Assembly (NCBI GenBank): GCA_022453515.1
Contig: JAJNNY010000038.1
Location: forward strand, 62,001-126,000
DNA from: Astrocystis sublimbata
Lineage: Eukaryota > Ascomycota > Sordariomycetes > Xylariales > Xylariaceae
Direction: 5' to 3'
Length of the DNA stretch: 64,000 nucleotides
Part shown: positions 13,201 through 24,811 of the stretch, piece by piece
How the letters are laid out: the number at the start of each line of letters is the position of its first letter
Numbering within the stretch: position 1 is the first letter of the stretch
Translations under genes and position numbers: made by a program
Notes under the pieces: model-generated
Told to the model about the DNA's origin: nothing
Seen by the model: only the letters and a program-made list of their open reading frames with translations
The model's database searches: none

Positions 13201-16200
13201 GCCGGCGGAGCAGTGGCAAGGACCAAGCCATATGTTTCAGGCACCGTTGGCACTCTAGCTTCAGAGCCTCGTCGGTACTACTTACAAGACGCTGGACTTT
13301 AGAACTCGATCCTGCACCTTCGTCTACTGCCTCTCTATCTAGCTACTAATCAAGTTTCTTTGGCCTTATGAGAGTTGGGGCGACGGGCTCGAGACCATGT
13401 GACTTGTAATAATCCTAGTGTTGGTGGTGGTATTGGCATCACATGCCAGCTAACGTGGAGGTTGCAGTTCGTCCCAAATATTCAAGCGGTTGTTTAAGAC
13501 GACTATTAGTAAAGCATGTCACATTCTCCGCCGGACTGGGTGTTGCTTTTTTTACCTCGAACAATTAACGAGAATGATCTGCAGAAGGGTTCTTGCGAGT
13601 CGCCCGACATATCTCCGCCCTTAATTCCCAAAACTGGGGGCTTAATATATGAATTAAGAGACATCTTAAGGATATCCAGATATCGTTCTATAACGGGAAT
13701 CTCAAACAACTACGACATGGCAGGGATCGATCTCATGGTGCCGAGGTGCTTGCAGAGTAGTAAATTACATCCAGGACTTCAATCTGTATGGTATTCGGGA
13801 TGCACTCCACAGGGACTACTGTACTCCAGGTTTACGTCTTCGCATACCGGCCATGGCAATTTAGGTCGTGACAGGATAGTGTTACGTACAAGTTTGGCAA
13901 GCAGTGGACATGGGCAGTGGAACATGCACTGCGCTCCTGTACCTACAATTCCCTTGCTGCCCACTCTCGCACTCATCACGCGTGCGTCTAGGTAGCGCCA
14001 AACAACAGCAACAGTGGGAATGACGCCCTACCTAGGCGAGAGGGTACACGGTGTCTACGCTGGGCATTGTGTTGCCTTCCCGCCTTAGAGGAGCGATGCA
14101 GCATGGCTATTACGTCTTAGTCCTTCTCAAGGTGATGTGTTGCGCATATGTGGCGTTTTAATGACGATGATTGCCGACATGAAGTTGCCGATGACCGGGA
14201 CAAGGTTTTCAGGTCAGATGCGGGAAGAAGAAGAAAGTGAAGGAAACTACAGATGTGGAAGGATTCGACATGGGAGCCAAGCTCTACGATCAAGGCGAGG
14301 AGGGACCACTTCGTTGGTTTCGGACTCCGGACGCACCGGTCTTCTAACTTACTGTAGGTCCAGGAAACTTCCAATAAGACACGGTAGGATGTTTTGTCGA
14401 AGTGGAACGATGGGATAGTAACTCACTCGACTGTCACGAAATCTCAGAAGGGTATGCCGTCTTCGGCGCCATTAACCAAACGAGACGAGCTTTCTGGTGC
14501 TGTACTGTAAGTGGCACAATTACAGAAATCAAGCAAACGCACTAAGTAAGTGGTGGAAGCGGACCAGTCGACAGTCGGCCCCCGCTTCAAATGCCGGCTC
14601 GCAGACCATCTGGTACAGATTCTAGAGACGAGTTACCTACTTTACTCTTTTGGTCGCTACCTACTGCTGTCTGGTACTTGTCATCCAGGTACTGCACCCT
14701 AGGCTGACCGCTTGCCCGAAGGTTGTCTTGCATCCCAGGTCAACAGGTGCATGTGTGATATCTAGGTACTAATATAGTAAGGAGTACATCAATCAGTAAG
14801 TACGTACGTACGTGTGCGTACCCACGCGCGTATGCAGACTACCAAGGTTAGCTAGGCACTATGAGTCTAGGACCATGTAGGTATGTACCTTGATCGATCT
14901 TAGTAGTCGGGTAGTCAAGTTCACAAATCATCAATCACATCGGCTCGATAGCTTAGGCCTGTATGCAACCTCGGCAGACTGGATGACTGGGTGGTCTCCT
15001 GCCAGACTGTCAACCGGATCTCACTTTTCAAATTATGCATAGCTTCATCCGGATAGGAATATGGATGTTGTCTTGGTACCTAGGTTAGGTAATAATGGGT
15101 TTAATGCGCCTGGCTCTACGAGGCTCAGAGGCTCAGAGCCAGGCAACCAGGTTTGCCGCATGCTGCACGGCCGTTGGCCGCATTCCCCGAAAACTCGTCG
15201 GTTGGCAGGTCCGCCGACATGGTCCGTCATTATGCATCTGCCATGCGCGGGAACCCGGACGCAAATCCGGTGCTGTGGGAAGGGCATACCTACAGCGTGA
15301 GCGTGGGCACCTGAGCCGCGTAAAAGACCCGGATGCCTGATTTCCGGGTCAAGGGCGCGGACGACTGACGAGTCACGACTGACTAGCCATGCAGCAATCG
15401 GAAGTGCAGGCAGTAGAGCAGATGAAACGCGCCGAATATACAATCCGAGTCAAAGCGGAACAAGCTGCCTTGGCCAATGATGTCGCCGGAGCTGGTCCTG
15501 GCGTTTGCGCACTGCGCAGAGGAGAGAGCTGTGTGCCTTTCCAGGGACATGGTGGTTTCGCGCATCGCCGACCGAGACCAGCTGTCTAATTGCAGTTCGC
15601 TGGCGTTGGAGGCTAGGATGCCGCTGTTCGAGATGGCTTTAAAATAGCTGCCACACCAATCGATCCTGTCCAGGACCTGTCTAGGACAGGCCCTACCGTC
15701 ATTCTCCGGAGGCCTATCCCGACCCGCCCGCATTGTGCGCAGGCATCACGCCTGTTCCGCTGGGCCCTTCCCGGGGACACGCCACGATCGTATGACGGTT
15801 TGGCAACCCGGGGGGCCGGGAAATGAACCTGCTCCCAATCAGACACCAGATTTAGATCGGTCTCGACCCGGAGAAATTATACAATAAACCCATGACTTCC
15901 ATACTACATTTTCGTAGTAATAGCACAGTTGAACGTTTAGCTTGTGACATCGCCCGAGAGTCGTTCGTCGTGGGTTGGCAACTGGAATTACTGCGTTGGT
16001 TAGAGGCAAAATTCGGGGTTGGTATGGCACAGCCTGCCAGACCAGCGGCCACGAATCCAGGAGGTTTCGTTCAATCCTTACGTCAAACAATGACGGCTTT
16101 TCCTATCAGCATTACAGGGTGGCATGCCGAGCTGTGGTAGTGCAGTTGACTGCTTCTTTTGTAGGCGCGTTATGTGTGACATGCGATACATTGGCTCAAG

Positions 16201-18969
16201 CTTCTTGCTTTGTTTTCGTTATACAGTCTTCGATTGTGTTTCGACTCTTCACCGTATCTAAGCTATGCGCCTCATTGGCGGCCTCCTCTTCTGTGTTGTT
16301 TCCTCTCAAAGGTAAGATTTGTTGGCTTTCGTCCACCCTGATCCCGACACTATGTATTCATTTCGGCCTGTGCTGTTGCTGTGTATATTCCTGTTACTAG
16401 TATGACTTAGTCCTAGTTTCAAAACTGGTGTTATGTTCGTAACATTTTCGAAGGCCATGTGAGAGTTGTGACTTTGACTCTTATAACAGTACCACTTTAT
16501 TGTGTAGAGTACGAGCATATTAAATAAAGTATCATGTTGCTTTATGCAAACACGTTGCTTCTTCAAGTTGCATGTATATAACACCATGACACCAGCCCTG
16601 CATTCGCCCTATACCTGCTCGATAGATAAAAATCGTCAAATCATGAAGATTGCCCACACTGAAATCCCAGATGTCTGCCAGATGTGATAAACGTACATGC
16701 GTACTTGAATAGATATGACAAAGGATCAATGTATACATCCACGATGGGAGGGAGGCTTACACCGCTGATACCGTTCATGACACTTTTGGATCCCATCATT
16801 TGAGACCCCTAACGCACCAGAGAACGCTGGGCAGATTTGTATTACAGCAACCAGGTTTTACTCCAGCTATGATGTATTATGATATGAATTTATTGTCCAC
16901 ATTTGTAAGTCAGAGAACTCGTGGCAATCATACACGATCCAAAGCTCGTGTATGACGGTAAACATATGGCATGGCATTACAAGGTTCCGCTCCAAAGAGC
17001 CAGTTAAATCTGAGAATTGATTGGGTTTGCGGATCTAGTGTTGGCAAGAAAGTAACGAAATTCCCGTTCGATGCTTTCAATCGACAGCGAGTTTAAGCTA
17101 TCAAGACAAACAAAATGTGTTATTGCCACCAAGACAAGTCGCCAACTTTTGTATAGTTATTCGATCAAGTTAAATTTATATGTCTTAGATCTTAACAAAA
17201 GGCGTAACGTTTACCTTCATAACTTCTAGTTAAGAATGAAACATATTAAGGTTTATCATAAGTTAAAGATGAGTATTTACTATAGTAATATAGGACTATG
17301 TTATGTGAATATACAATACGAAATAATCTAACCACTGAGTCCGTTGTAAGAGGTGAATCCGAAGCTTTTCAACCCCCCCCCTCAATTCTTATCTGGAAAA
17401 TACCATGCGAGATGGCGTTAATAGGTAGCCTCTATGGTCCTCATAGTCTGTGAAATGTACATCAAAAGCTTCCAGAAAGCACAAGGTTGAGACTTACATT
17501 GCGACATGGTAGCACTAACCTGCTGTTGTTAATTATCGTAACATTCGGCGTCAGTGTAATTTTTTGAGCGTGACCTAGGACAAGTGTCCCTATCAAATGC
17601 TATACCCCCCTACGTACCAATATCATAGCTCCAAGATGACGAGATAATGATTTGAGAAAGCCTCTACCGAACCGAATCTTCTGAAACCGTGTCTCCTTTC
17701 ACGTTGCGTCTGTCGTTTACGCGGTTACCACTCTCAGCAAGCCCCTGCGAACCATCATATACTTGGGATCATATTTCTAACACTTCAAGGATAGCTACGA
17801 CACATAATGCGTTCCGCATCGCATGCCCGCAGAGGTTTAGAGGGTCTTGCGTTATCAAGAGCTCTACTTCTCACCGACGGACGGTCAGGATTAGAGTCAC
17901 TAATCGCTGTGTGTTCGCGGCATTCAGCATGATTCTGAATGTGCATGAGCCTCGGCATATCGTATTAAGTATATATATCTAGGTCTAGTGGGAAGGCCGC
18001 CTTGATCCAATGAATAAAGTCGATAAATAGCTTCAACTTCATTACCAAAAACTCCTAGTCACATCAATACCTGGTGATGGTCATTAGGCAAACGTTAAGT
18101 AGTAAGAGGACCATGACTGAATTGCAGGCCGTGATAAAGGTAATATCCAGCACAAGGATGTGTGTTAGGTGAAACAGCCAACAGAAAGCTTGGGGTCTTG
18201 AAGTCTAGGCCCACCATCGTTGCCCCATCGAGTGTACGGTGATTAACAAAGTAGTCCGGGCTAAGGCGTATACTGCGTATCTTGATGAGTTGTGAGATGG
18301 CTAAACTCGCCATACACAGACGTTAAAGGGACGCAGCCTATTGGAGCTTATTGGCTGCGAGTGGTGACAGCAACAAGACAAGCTTATTCATACAAGGTGC
18401 TGACGAGGGAGTGAAGCAACGCCAAGTCAATGAAGATGTAGCTGAGAAAGCGACGCCATATATTCTCTCACAAGGACGATAATTGATCAAATTGAACTAC
18501 CGGGTATTAACCACCTGCGGAAAAAAATGAAAACAAAGCCAAAAGTACCATCGACATCATCTCGCAAAGTAACCATGACGAGTCGGTTGAAGTGCCATAT
18601 ATATATATCATATGAAATTCACCTTCCAGTGTAAAATATGGCGCCTTTATGACGAGAACGCGAACAACCTGGGACCGGCGATCAGACTTTGAATCGGTCC
18701 TCTTGGCAAGCCATTTCTTCATCACAGGACAACGCCAATGTTTCACGCAACTAGGAGCGAACGACACTAGGGTCGAAGAATAATCGAAAAAGTGGTATTG
18801 ATCTAAACAAGTGGTCCGTCCGTACAGCCTTTTGGAATGGGTTTCCCAGGGCGATTACATCTTGGCCACCCTCGGGGTATCGTCAATGCAAACATTAGAT
18901 TTTTGGCTCGTAAATTCAGAACTTGGTCCATCATGTGCTTTCCCAGAACGCTTGGTTCAACATCAGGAC

Positions 18970-19832
18970 TTACTGCTTAGGAACAGCAACTGTAGCACGT
19001 AATGTTAGTAAACAATTCTTACAGCACTTGAGCTTGCACTGGTCGGGCATGCTTCTCTCGACCGAGAGCCGACCCAGCCACACATGTTCTGATTTGGGGC
19101 TGCTTACGCTGTTCCTTGATGGGCTTCTCGAGAGCCTCGGGCTTGGTGGTGGAGGCCCAGCGACCCTTGACCTTGCCGTCACGACCGATCAGGAACTTCT
19201 CGAAGTTCCACTTGACACGCTTGATGCCCAGAACACCGGCCTGCTCGTTCTTCAGCCACTCCCAAAGAGGCTCAGGCTTGTCACCGTTGACCTCGACCTT
19301 GCCGAGCATGGGGAAAGTGACGCCATAGTTGACCTGGCAGAATTCCTGAATCTCGTCGTTGCTACCGGGGTCCTGGCTAGCAAACTGGTTGCAGGGGAAA
19401 CCGAGGATGACGAAATCGTCGGCGTTGGTGGCGGTGATATCCTTGTACCTATCGGGGGAGGGAAGTCAGACATCTCTGGAACAGGCAGAGCAGCTGGCCC
19501 GTCCTAGGTTGAGCGACAGGGTGCAGAGCTAGTGCTCGGGCGAAGGGAGTTGGGCCACTTACAGCTTCTCAAGGCCAGTGAATTGGGGAGTGAAGCCGCA
19601 CTTGGAGGCGGTGTTGACAACGAGGACGACCTTGCCCTTGTATTCAGACAGGGGCTTGTCGGCGCCGGTCTCTGTTGGACAGGAATCGACGAATTAGCCG
19701 GCTTTCTCCCTGATCTGATGGATGTTTTGCGCTGTACTTGGGGGTGTGCGCGGGATCGAGAGAAGCGGAAGCATGGCGCTGTCACTTACTGTCCTTGGGG
19801 GTGAAGTCCCAGAGTGAGGTAGCGGAAGCCAT
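18970..19832 (-). CDS. Thiol glutathione peroxidase (Gpx3/Hyr1 type)
   Basis: It reduces hydrogen and lipid peroxides, in fungi usually using thioredoxin, and the yeast homologue also senses peroxide. The active-site segment ASKCGFTPQ has cysteine in place of selenocysteine. FPCNQF and KWNFEKF supply the remaining catalytic Gln, Trp and Asn. I join four exons: 19832-19790, 19671-19563, 19448-19108 and 18989-18970, giving 170 residues, the usual family length. The last intron (19107-18990) has donor GTAAGC, branch CTAAC and acceptor CTACAG, and leaves a short tail ending AVPKQ. If it is not spliced, the frame instead reads on to a stop at 19019 with an uncharacteristic tail, so I prefer the spliced form. 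The start is the ATG before [11 protein letters not shown]. No peroxisomal or secretion signal is seen. Confidence 0.92.
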
Positions 19833-20531
19833 GGTGGAGAGAGTTCTAGAGGTTGCGGTGAAGAAGACGGTGGATGTGGTAGATGGAGTGGAAGATGAGA
19901 AAGTCAGGCGGGACGCGACAGCTGCACCTTGGATCCTATTATAGGCGGGGCTTGCGACGAGCGGTAAACGAAGATGACGGGCGGGCGCGTTGACTTTGGT
20001 AGTGTTGAACAAAAGGTGATCTTTTCCTCGATGACAGAAATAGTCAGCAGGGGTCCGCAAGCTCGACCTCCAGGTACTTGGTACTCGCAGGTACTCGCAG
20101 GTACTCGTAGGTACCCCGTCATCCCGTCCTGCAACTTTTAAAGGTGGGGAGCGACTTATTTTAGATACAGGTGCGTTAGCGCAGGTACCTGCAGCGCAGC
20201 ACACGAGCCCGCCCCCCGCCCACCGCCCAGTACCTAAGGTAGGGTGCTAGGTAGGCGAGTAGGTATGTAAACGCCGACTGCGTGCTTCTTCGTCGCGCCA
20301 TCATCAGCGGGCACCTGCACTAGGTGAGGTATCTGCATGCATCCACTGCCAAATCCTCTCGCTTGTCTGTTCCAGCTGCGCACACGGCGGCATCCATGGA
20401 AAGCCGACATAATAGGTACCTACTTAGGGGTTCCCGAGGCCTGTAGGCACGCGTATTTACCGCTCGCCCGGGTATCGTGATACCTCCTCTAAGTGCTACA
20501 CTAGGTAGGTAGGTGCCCAGTGGCTTGATGG

Positions 20532-20620
20532 AGGGGTGAGGGAGGGAGAGGGAGAGGGAGAGGGAGAGGGAGAGGGAGAAGGAGGGGGGAGGGGAGGGGG
20601 AGGGGCAGGACAGGGGAGGA
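20532..20620. repeat. GGGAGA/GGGGA purine microsatellite
   Basis: Repeated GGGAGA units grade into GGGGA runs on the + strand. It is a low-complexity, non-coding tract; the Leu/Pro/Ser-rich ORF on the opposite strand is a by-product of the repeat. Confidence 0.9.
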
Positions 20621-21351
20621 ACGGCGTCTAAAGGCCTGGAGAACATCCATGCTTGCACTGGGGTTGGAGTACTGATGAAAAATAGGTATAATACAACCGA
20701 TGCTCGGGTGCAAAGTACCTACTTACAGCTTCCAGTTCTCACCCATTTCGAAAGGCCAGGCAGGCCAGGCAAGTGCCTCGAGATCATTTGGCGGGCTGGC
20801 GGGGGGTGACAGAAACGAAACAGTAAAAAAAAAAACGATGAGAAGGGCGGGCTCGGCGGGCTATAGTCGTAAGGTTGGTCAGGTTAGCATGTTAGGTAGG
20901 TAAGCTGCGTTCGGGTGCTGCCTTAGCTTCTCGTTCTTCGTCGAGCGTGGGTCTGGCCTGCCGGGAGCCCCCTTGGCGCCCACCCAGCGACCAAGGACAA
21001 GTCGGAGCTAAGCTGCAGCTTTGACAAATCACCTATAGCTGGAGTACCTAGCGAGCTAGGTGCCGCAAAGATGACGATTTGGCGCCAACTCGGAGACGGC
21101 CATGCTCTTTATCTTCGTCTATGTATTAGTCAACAAGCCACATGCACCTGGCAGACAACCTTACCTTTGTTCAGTCTGACGGTCGGCACACATCGATATG
21201 ATCTAACGTCTCCGTGGTTCTCGAACATGCCATGGATGATTGAGCACACAACCTTCTCAATAATGATTTGAAACAAGTACCTTAGGGCAAGATATGGATG
21301 GGCACGAGTTTAGTAGATACCTCTCTTGATAGACGAGTAGGTAAGACTAAG

Positions 21352-21377
21352 TAGGTATATGTACCTACATATACCTA
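21352..21377. repeat. Perfect 12-bp inverted repeat with a 2-base loop
   Basis: TAGGTATATGTA and TACATATACCTA flank CC, forming a perfect 12-bp stem. It is non-coding and its role is unknown. Confidence 0.7.
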
Positions 21378-22090
21378 TCTACCATACAGGTATGGTCCCC
21401 TCCATAGTCTGCACACTAGCGCAGCGTATGAGTAAGCATAATAGGATATCATAAAAATAAAATAAAACCCAAATCTACTCGTACTCAGCAAGCTTAGGGC
21501 TGTTGTATGCTTACGAGTACGCGCAACTACCGCCTATGAGGATCTCAGGATCTGAGCAAAAAATCAGGCTGTACCCAAAAATACCTACTTCCAAAAAGAC
21601 CTGCCTGACGCCATGCGTTTCGGAACTTGATGTCAATACTCTATTCCTAACATTCCTAAGAACCTACGAGTGAGTACTGCTTGCCTGCCTGCTTTACCTA
21701 CATGTTCCTAGGAACCTGCGTGCCTGCCTAGGTAAGAAGTGACCTAAGTAGGCGATGCCTTAGCAAGTGGATCGATCCATTACGTACATGTAAGCTACCA
21801 CCAATCCCGTCTCGCCCCTCCCCTCGCCCCCGTCTCCCGTCGTCTCCCGTCGGCTGCACCTTGATCGGCAGGCTCCAGCGGGATTGCTTAAGGTTAGCTA
21901 CCTACAACTGTCCATCGTCGCTCGCTGTATGATATATGGGTAAATAGGCGGCAGGCAATATCTACATTTCCACCTGTCGTTCAATCTCTCCCATGCTTGC
22001 CGCACCTACGAGTAGTTCCTGTGGGTGTCGTGACTGACCTGTGTTCCGCCGTCCTCATGCTTCATGATTCGAAGAGACGAAATTCGAGTA

Positions 22091-22120
22091 CCTGGCATCC
22101 TGGCATCCTGGCATCCTGGG
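22091..22120. repeat. Tandem CCTGGCAT repeat
   Basis: Three to four copies of an 8-base unit (CCTGGCAT) lie about 260 bases upstream of the FAD oxidoreductase start. Confidence 0.8.
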
Positions 22121-22376
22121 CATGAACTGTTATTCTGCCCCCGAGTTGTTCGCCCATCAGCCCACTCTCGCGAGTCGCCGTTGATTGGCTCCCGGCACAC
22201 ACTTTGGTTTGGGGAACGGAGTTCGTTCGTCCCGCTGCGACATTCCTGCCTGTACGCCGGTTCGCGGTCCGCATTCGGCACGCATACCGTGACCGTGACA
22301 TTCTCCGTTCCGACACCCATCGTCAGCAGCTGCCTCTCTCCCCCAGCCTCGACCGGTCGGCCATGTCAACGAGGCG

Positions 22377-23912
22377 ATGGACCGCCGAATGCCCCGACCG
22401 CGGCATGTTGTCATCATTGGTACGCTCCCGAGTCCCGACCAGGCCTCCAACTGCTACAACCCTACGTAGCTCGCCTGTTTGGCTTGCCACCCAAGCACCT
22501 TTGGCTGCCTTTCGGCTCACTCAGGCTGACAGCATCCCACTGCAGGGGGCGGTATAATCGGCGCCACCACGGCTTACTACCTGACTCGTCATCCGTCTTT
22601 TAATCCATCAATCCACCATATCACCCTCCTCGAGGCTTCATCCATCGCCGCCGCAGCCTCGGGCAAGGCCGGCGGATTACTCGGCCTTTGGGCCTATCCC
22701 ATGTGCATGGTTCCCCTCTCGTACCGTTTGCACGCCGAACTAGCAGTCGAGCACGATGGTGCTCTCAGATGGGGATACCGGCGGTTGAAGGAGTGTTGCC
22801 AAATTGCTGTCAATCTGAAAGGGAAGTCCTCCAAAGGCAGGGCCAAGTCCAAGCGAGCAAGATCCATGGCGAGCAAAGCAAGGCGGGCGAAACAGCAGGA
22901 GAGCACGACAGCGCCCGCGAGGCTCCTGAATGGCATCTCGGCTTCTTTACCGGACATTCCACAGTTGCAGCCGCCTCCGAACGAAGCACCGGCGCAGGAC
23001 GAGGGCAAGGACTGGCAGAAGCTGCCAAAGCAAGACGAGACCGCAGCAACCCTGATGCGTCAATCCATGCTCCCAGCCGACCTAGACTGGATCGATAGCG
23101 AGCTCGTAGAGGAGTATGCTGAGATGGGGGTGGAGGGGTTCACCGAGACGGCGCAGGTACACCCTTATCAGTTCACCACGTCCATGGCGGCTTTAGCGCA
23201 ATCTGCCGGCGTAGACATCCGGCTCAATGCGAAGGTGACTAAAATAGGCGTCGCTCGAGGTAGCGTTAAGACGGTAGAGTTTTTTGACCGAGTAGCCCTC
23301 TCAAATCGCACAATTCTTGGGGTAACGGATGTCGTGGTCGCTGCCGGGCCCTGGACGGCCAGGTTGCTCCCCCAGACGAAAGTAGAAGGTCTACGTGCCC
23401 ACAGTGTCGTCTTTGAGGCTGATGTGACGCCCTATGCCGTGTTCACCAACATCTCGCTACCAGCAAATTGGAGACCATCACATCGCCAGCGCCGCGTGCA
23501 CGGCGATCACGTAGACCCGGAGATTTATGCACGGCCCGGCGGTGAGGTCTACGCCTGTGGGGAATGCGACCCTACTGTCCCGCTGCCCGAGACAGCAGAC
23601 TTGGTCGAAGTCGACGAGGCACAGTGTGATGACATGGTTGCTTACATAGGCACCGTAAGCACGACTCTCAAAGCCGCACCCGTGCTGGCCAAACAAGCCT
23701 GCTACATGCCGCGACACAATCGTCCCGGGAAAGAGAGCGCTCCTCTCGTGGGCGGCACGGCCGTCGAGGGGCTGTGGGTGGCGGCAGGTCACACGTGCTG
23801 GGGCGTACAAAATGCACCCGCCACCGGGAAGCTGATCAGCGAGTTCATTTTCGAAGGTGCTGCGAAGAGTGCAGATGTGGCCGAGCTCGACCCGAGGCAG
23901 TTCGGGATATAG
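22377..23912 (+). CDS. tda3: FAD-dependent oxidoreductase, TDA3-like
   Basis: It belongs to the FAD-dependent amine/amino-acid oxidase-like superfamily; the yeast Tda3 homologue is linked to endosome-to-Golgi traffic, and its substrate is unknown to me. Two exons join: 22377-22419 and 22546-23912 (469 residues). The intron (126 bases, donor GTACGC, branch GCTGACAG, acceptor CTGCAG) falls inside the nucleotide-binding motif, so that VVIIGGGIIG is complete only after splicing. SGKAGGLLGLWAYP follows near residue 60. The FAD-binding C-terminal part has WVAAGHTCWGVQNAPATGKL. A Lys/Arg-rich stretch (residues about 102-135, e.g. KGKSSKGRAKSKRARS) sits between the two halves. The start is the ATG in frame with exon 2; an ATG 15 bases upstream is out of frame. 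Confidence 0.85.
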
Positions 23913-24811
23913 ATTTGAGCATCTGGTAGTTATAGCCACATCTTGCAATCCATAACATTGCTCCAGCCAAGCTGTCATGGAGCAGCCTTTTCACAACCCC
24001 CTTCTCAATCTACAATCCCGAGCTCGGACATGGAGATCAGTACAACAGGTCCAGCAGCATGTTATTGCAGATGTGAGATTGTATGGATGTTTCTTGTTCT
24101 GCTCGCCGGCAATCTGCATCTCATATCAACTGCCTCCCTGAATACAGCCGGCAGCCACTCTACCAATATCCCTTGCGTGAGTTACAACCTATCGAGTTCT
24201 ACTACGAATCACCACCTGAATGTCCCTGTATTTCTCCACAATTCTCTGTCTTGAGCTATTATCCCAGTAGGTCTCTCGATAGTTTTGGTTTCATGATACA
24301 CAAGTTCCAAGTCATTGGTTTTGGTGCGCTCTGCGTATATGCAGATGTTTGTTTGATTGTTCTTGCAGTGAGTACAAGCAACCCCCCAGGTGACAAGCAC
24401 CGCGCGAATAGTCAACATGCTGGGGGTGGTGGCCCTTACCTACCTGGTAAGTATCTAGGCCCCCGAGACGAGAAATACATGACAAATTCCCACCTATTTA
24501 CACATACCCAGTCCGTCATCTATTTCTCGTGTCCCATGCAGGTACCTACTGTAGTCGCTCCCCCACTAATATCACAAAACCCCGCCGGACAGGCAACCAA
24601 CATCCGGAGCCTTCTCTTCAGTTGCATCCATCCTACATGCCGATCGGGTTATTGCGTATCTATCGATCGACACGGTCTTCAGCATCTGCCACTGTTCCGC
24701 ATATAAGTGGTTGCAGACGGTCGATTTTCCATCTTGATAGGGTTCCATCTTTTGATAGTGTCATGGGATAGTCTTGCTGTCCTAAATCGTCGTAGCATCA
24801 AATCAACCAAG
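23913..24811. other. Intergenic region upstream of dpp3
   Basis: About 0.9 kb between tandem + strand genes. Short ORFs (for example 24083-24706) show no domain. It should contain the 3' untranslated region of the oxidoreductase and the dpp3 promoter. Confidence 0.55.

Larger units (their letters stand above)
1144..18969. other. 17.8-kb interval without a supportable gene
   Basis: On both strands I find only short overlapping ORFs with no recognisable domain and no convincing splice-linked chains. The DNA is a patchwork: GC-rich simple repeats near 1916-1980, many copies of the words TACCTA/TAGGTA and the palindrome TACCTAGGTA, and a more AT-rich part around 16400-18400. No terminal repeats, transposase or reverse transcriptase remnants, rRNA or tRNA were seen. 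The interval separates the transcription factor start (1143) from the 3' end of the glutathione peroxidase gene (18970). It could hold long regulatory DNA, noncoding transcripts or decayed repeats; the sequence alone does not decide. Confidence 0.6.
19833..22376. other. Intergenic region between divergent gpx and tda3-like genes
   Basis: No gene is seen in about 2.5 kb. It holds the promoter sides of both neighbours, a purine-rich microsatellite at 20532-20620, a 12-bp inverted repeat at 21352-21377, a short tandem repeat at 22091-22120 and several TAGGTA/TACCTA words. Short ORFs here look accidental. Confidence 0.6.

Noticed and set aside
15045..15443. 132-codon - strand ORF in the gene-free interval, locally GC-rich.
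   Set aside because: No recognisable domain, overlapping ORFs in other frames, and no splice-linked extension.
22064..22603. 179-codon + strand ORF near the TDA3-like start.
   Set aside because: It overlaps the first exon and intron of the oxidoreductase in another frame and has no domain.
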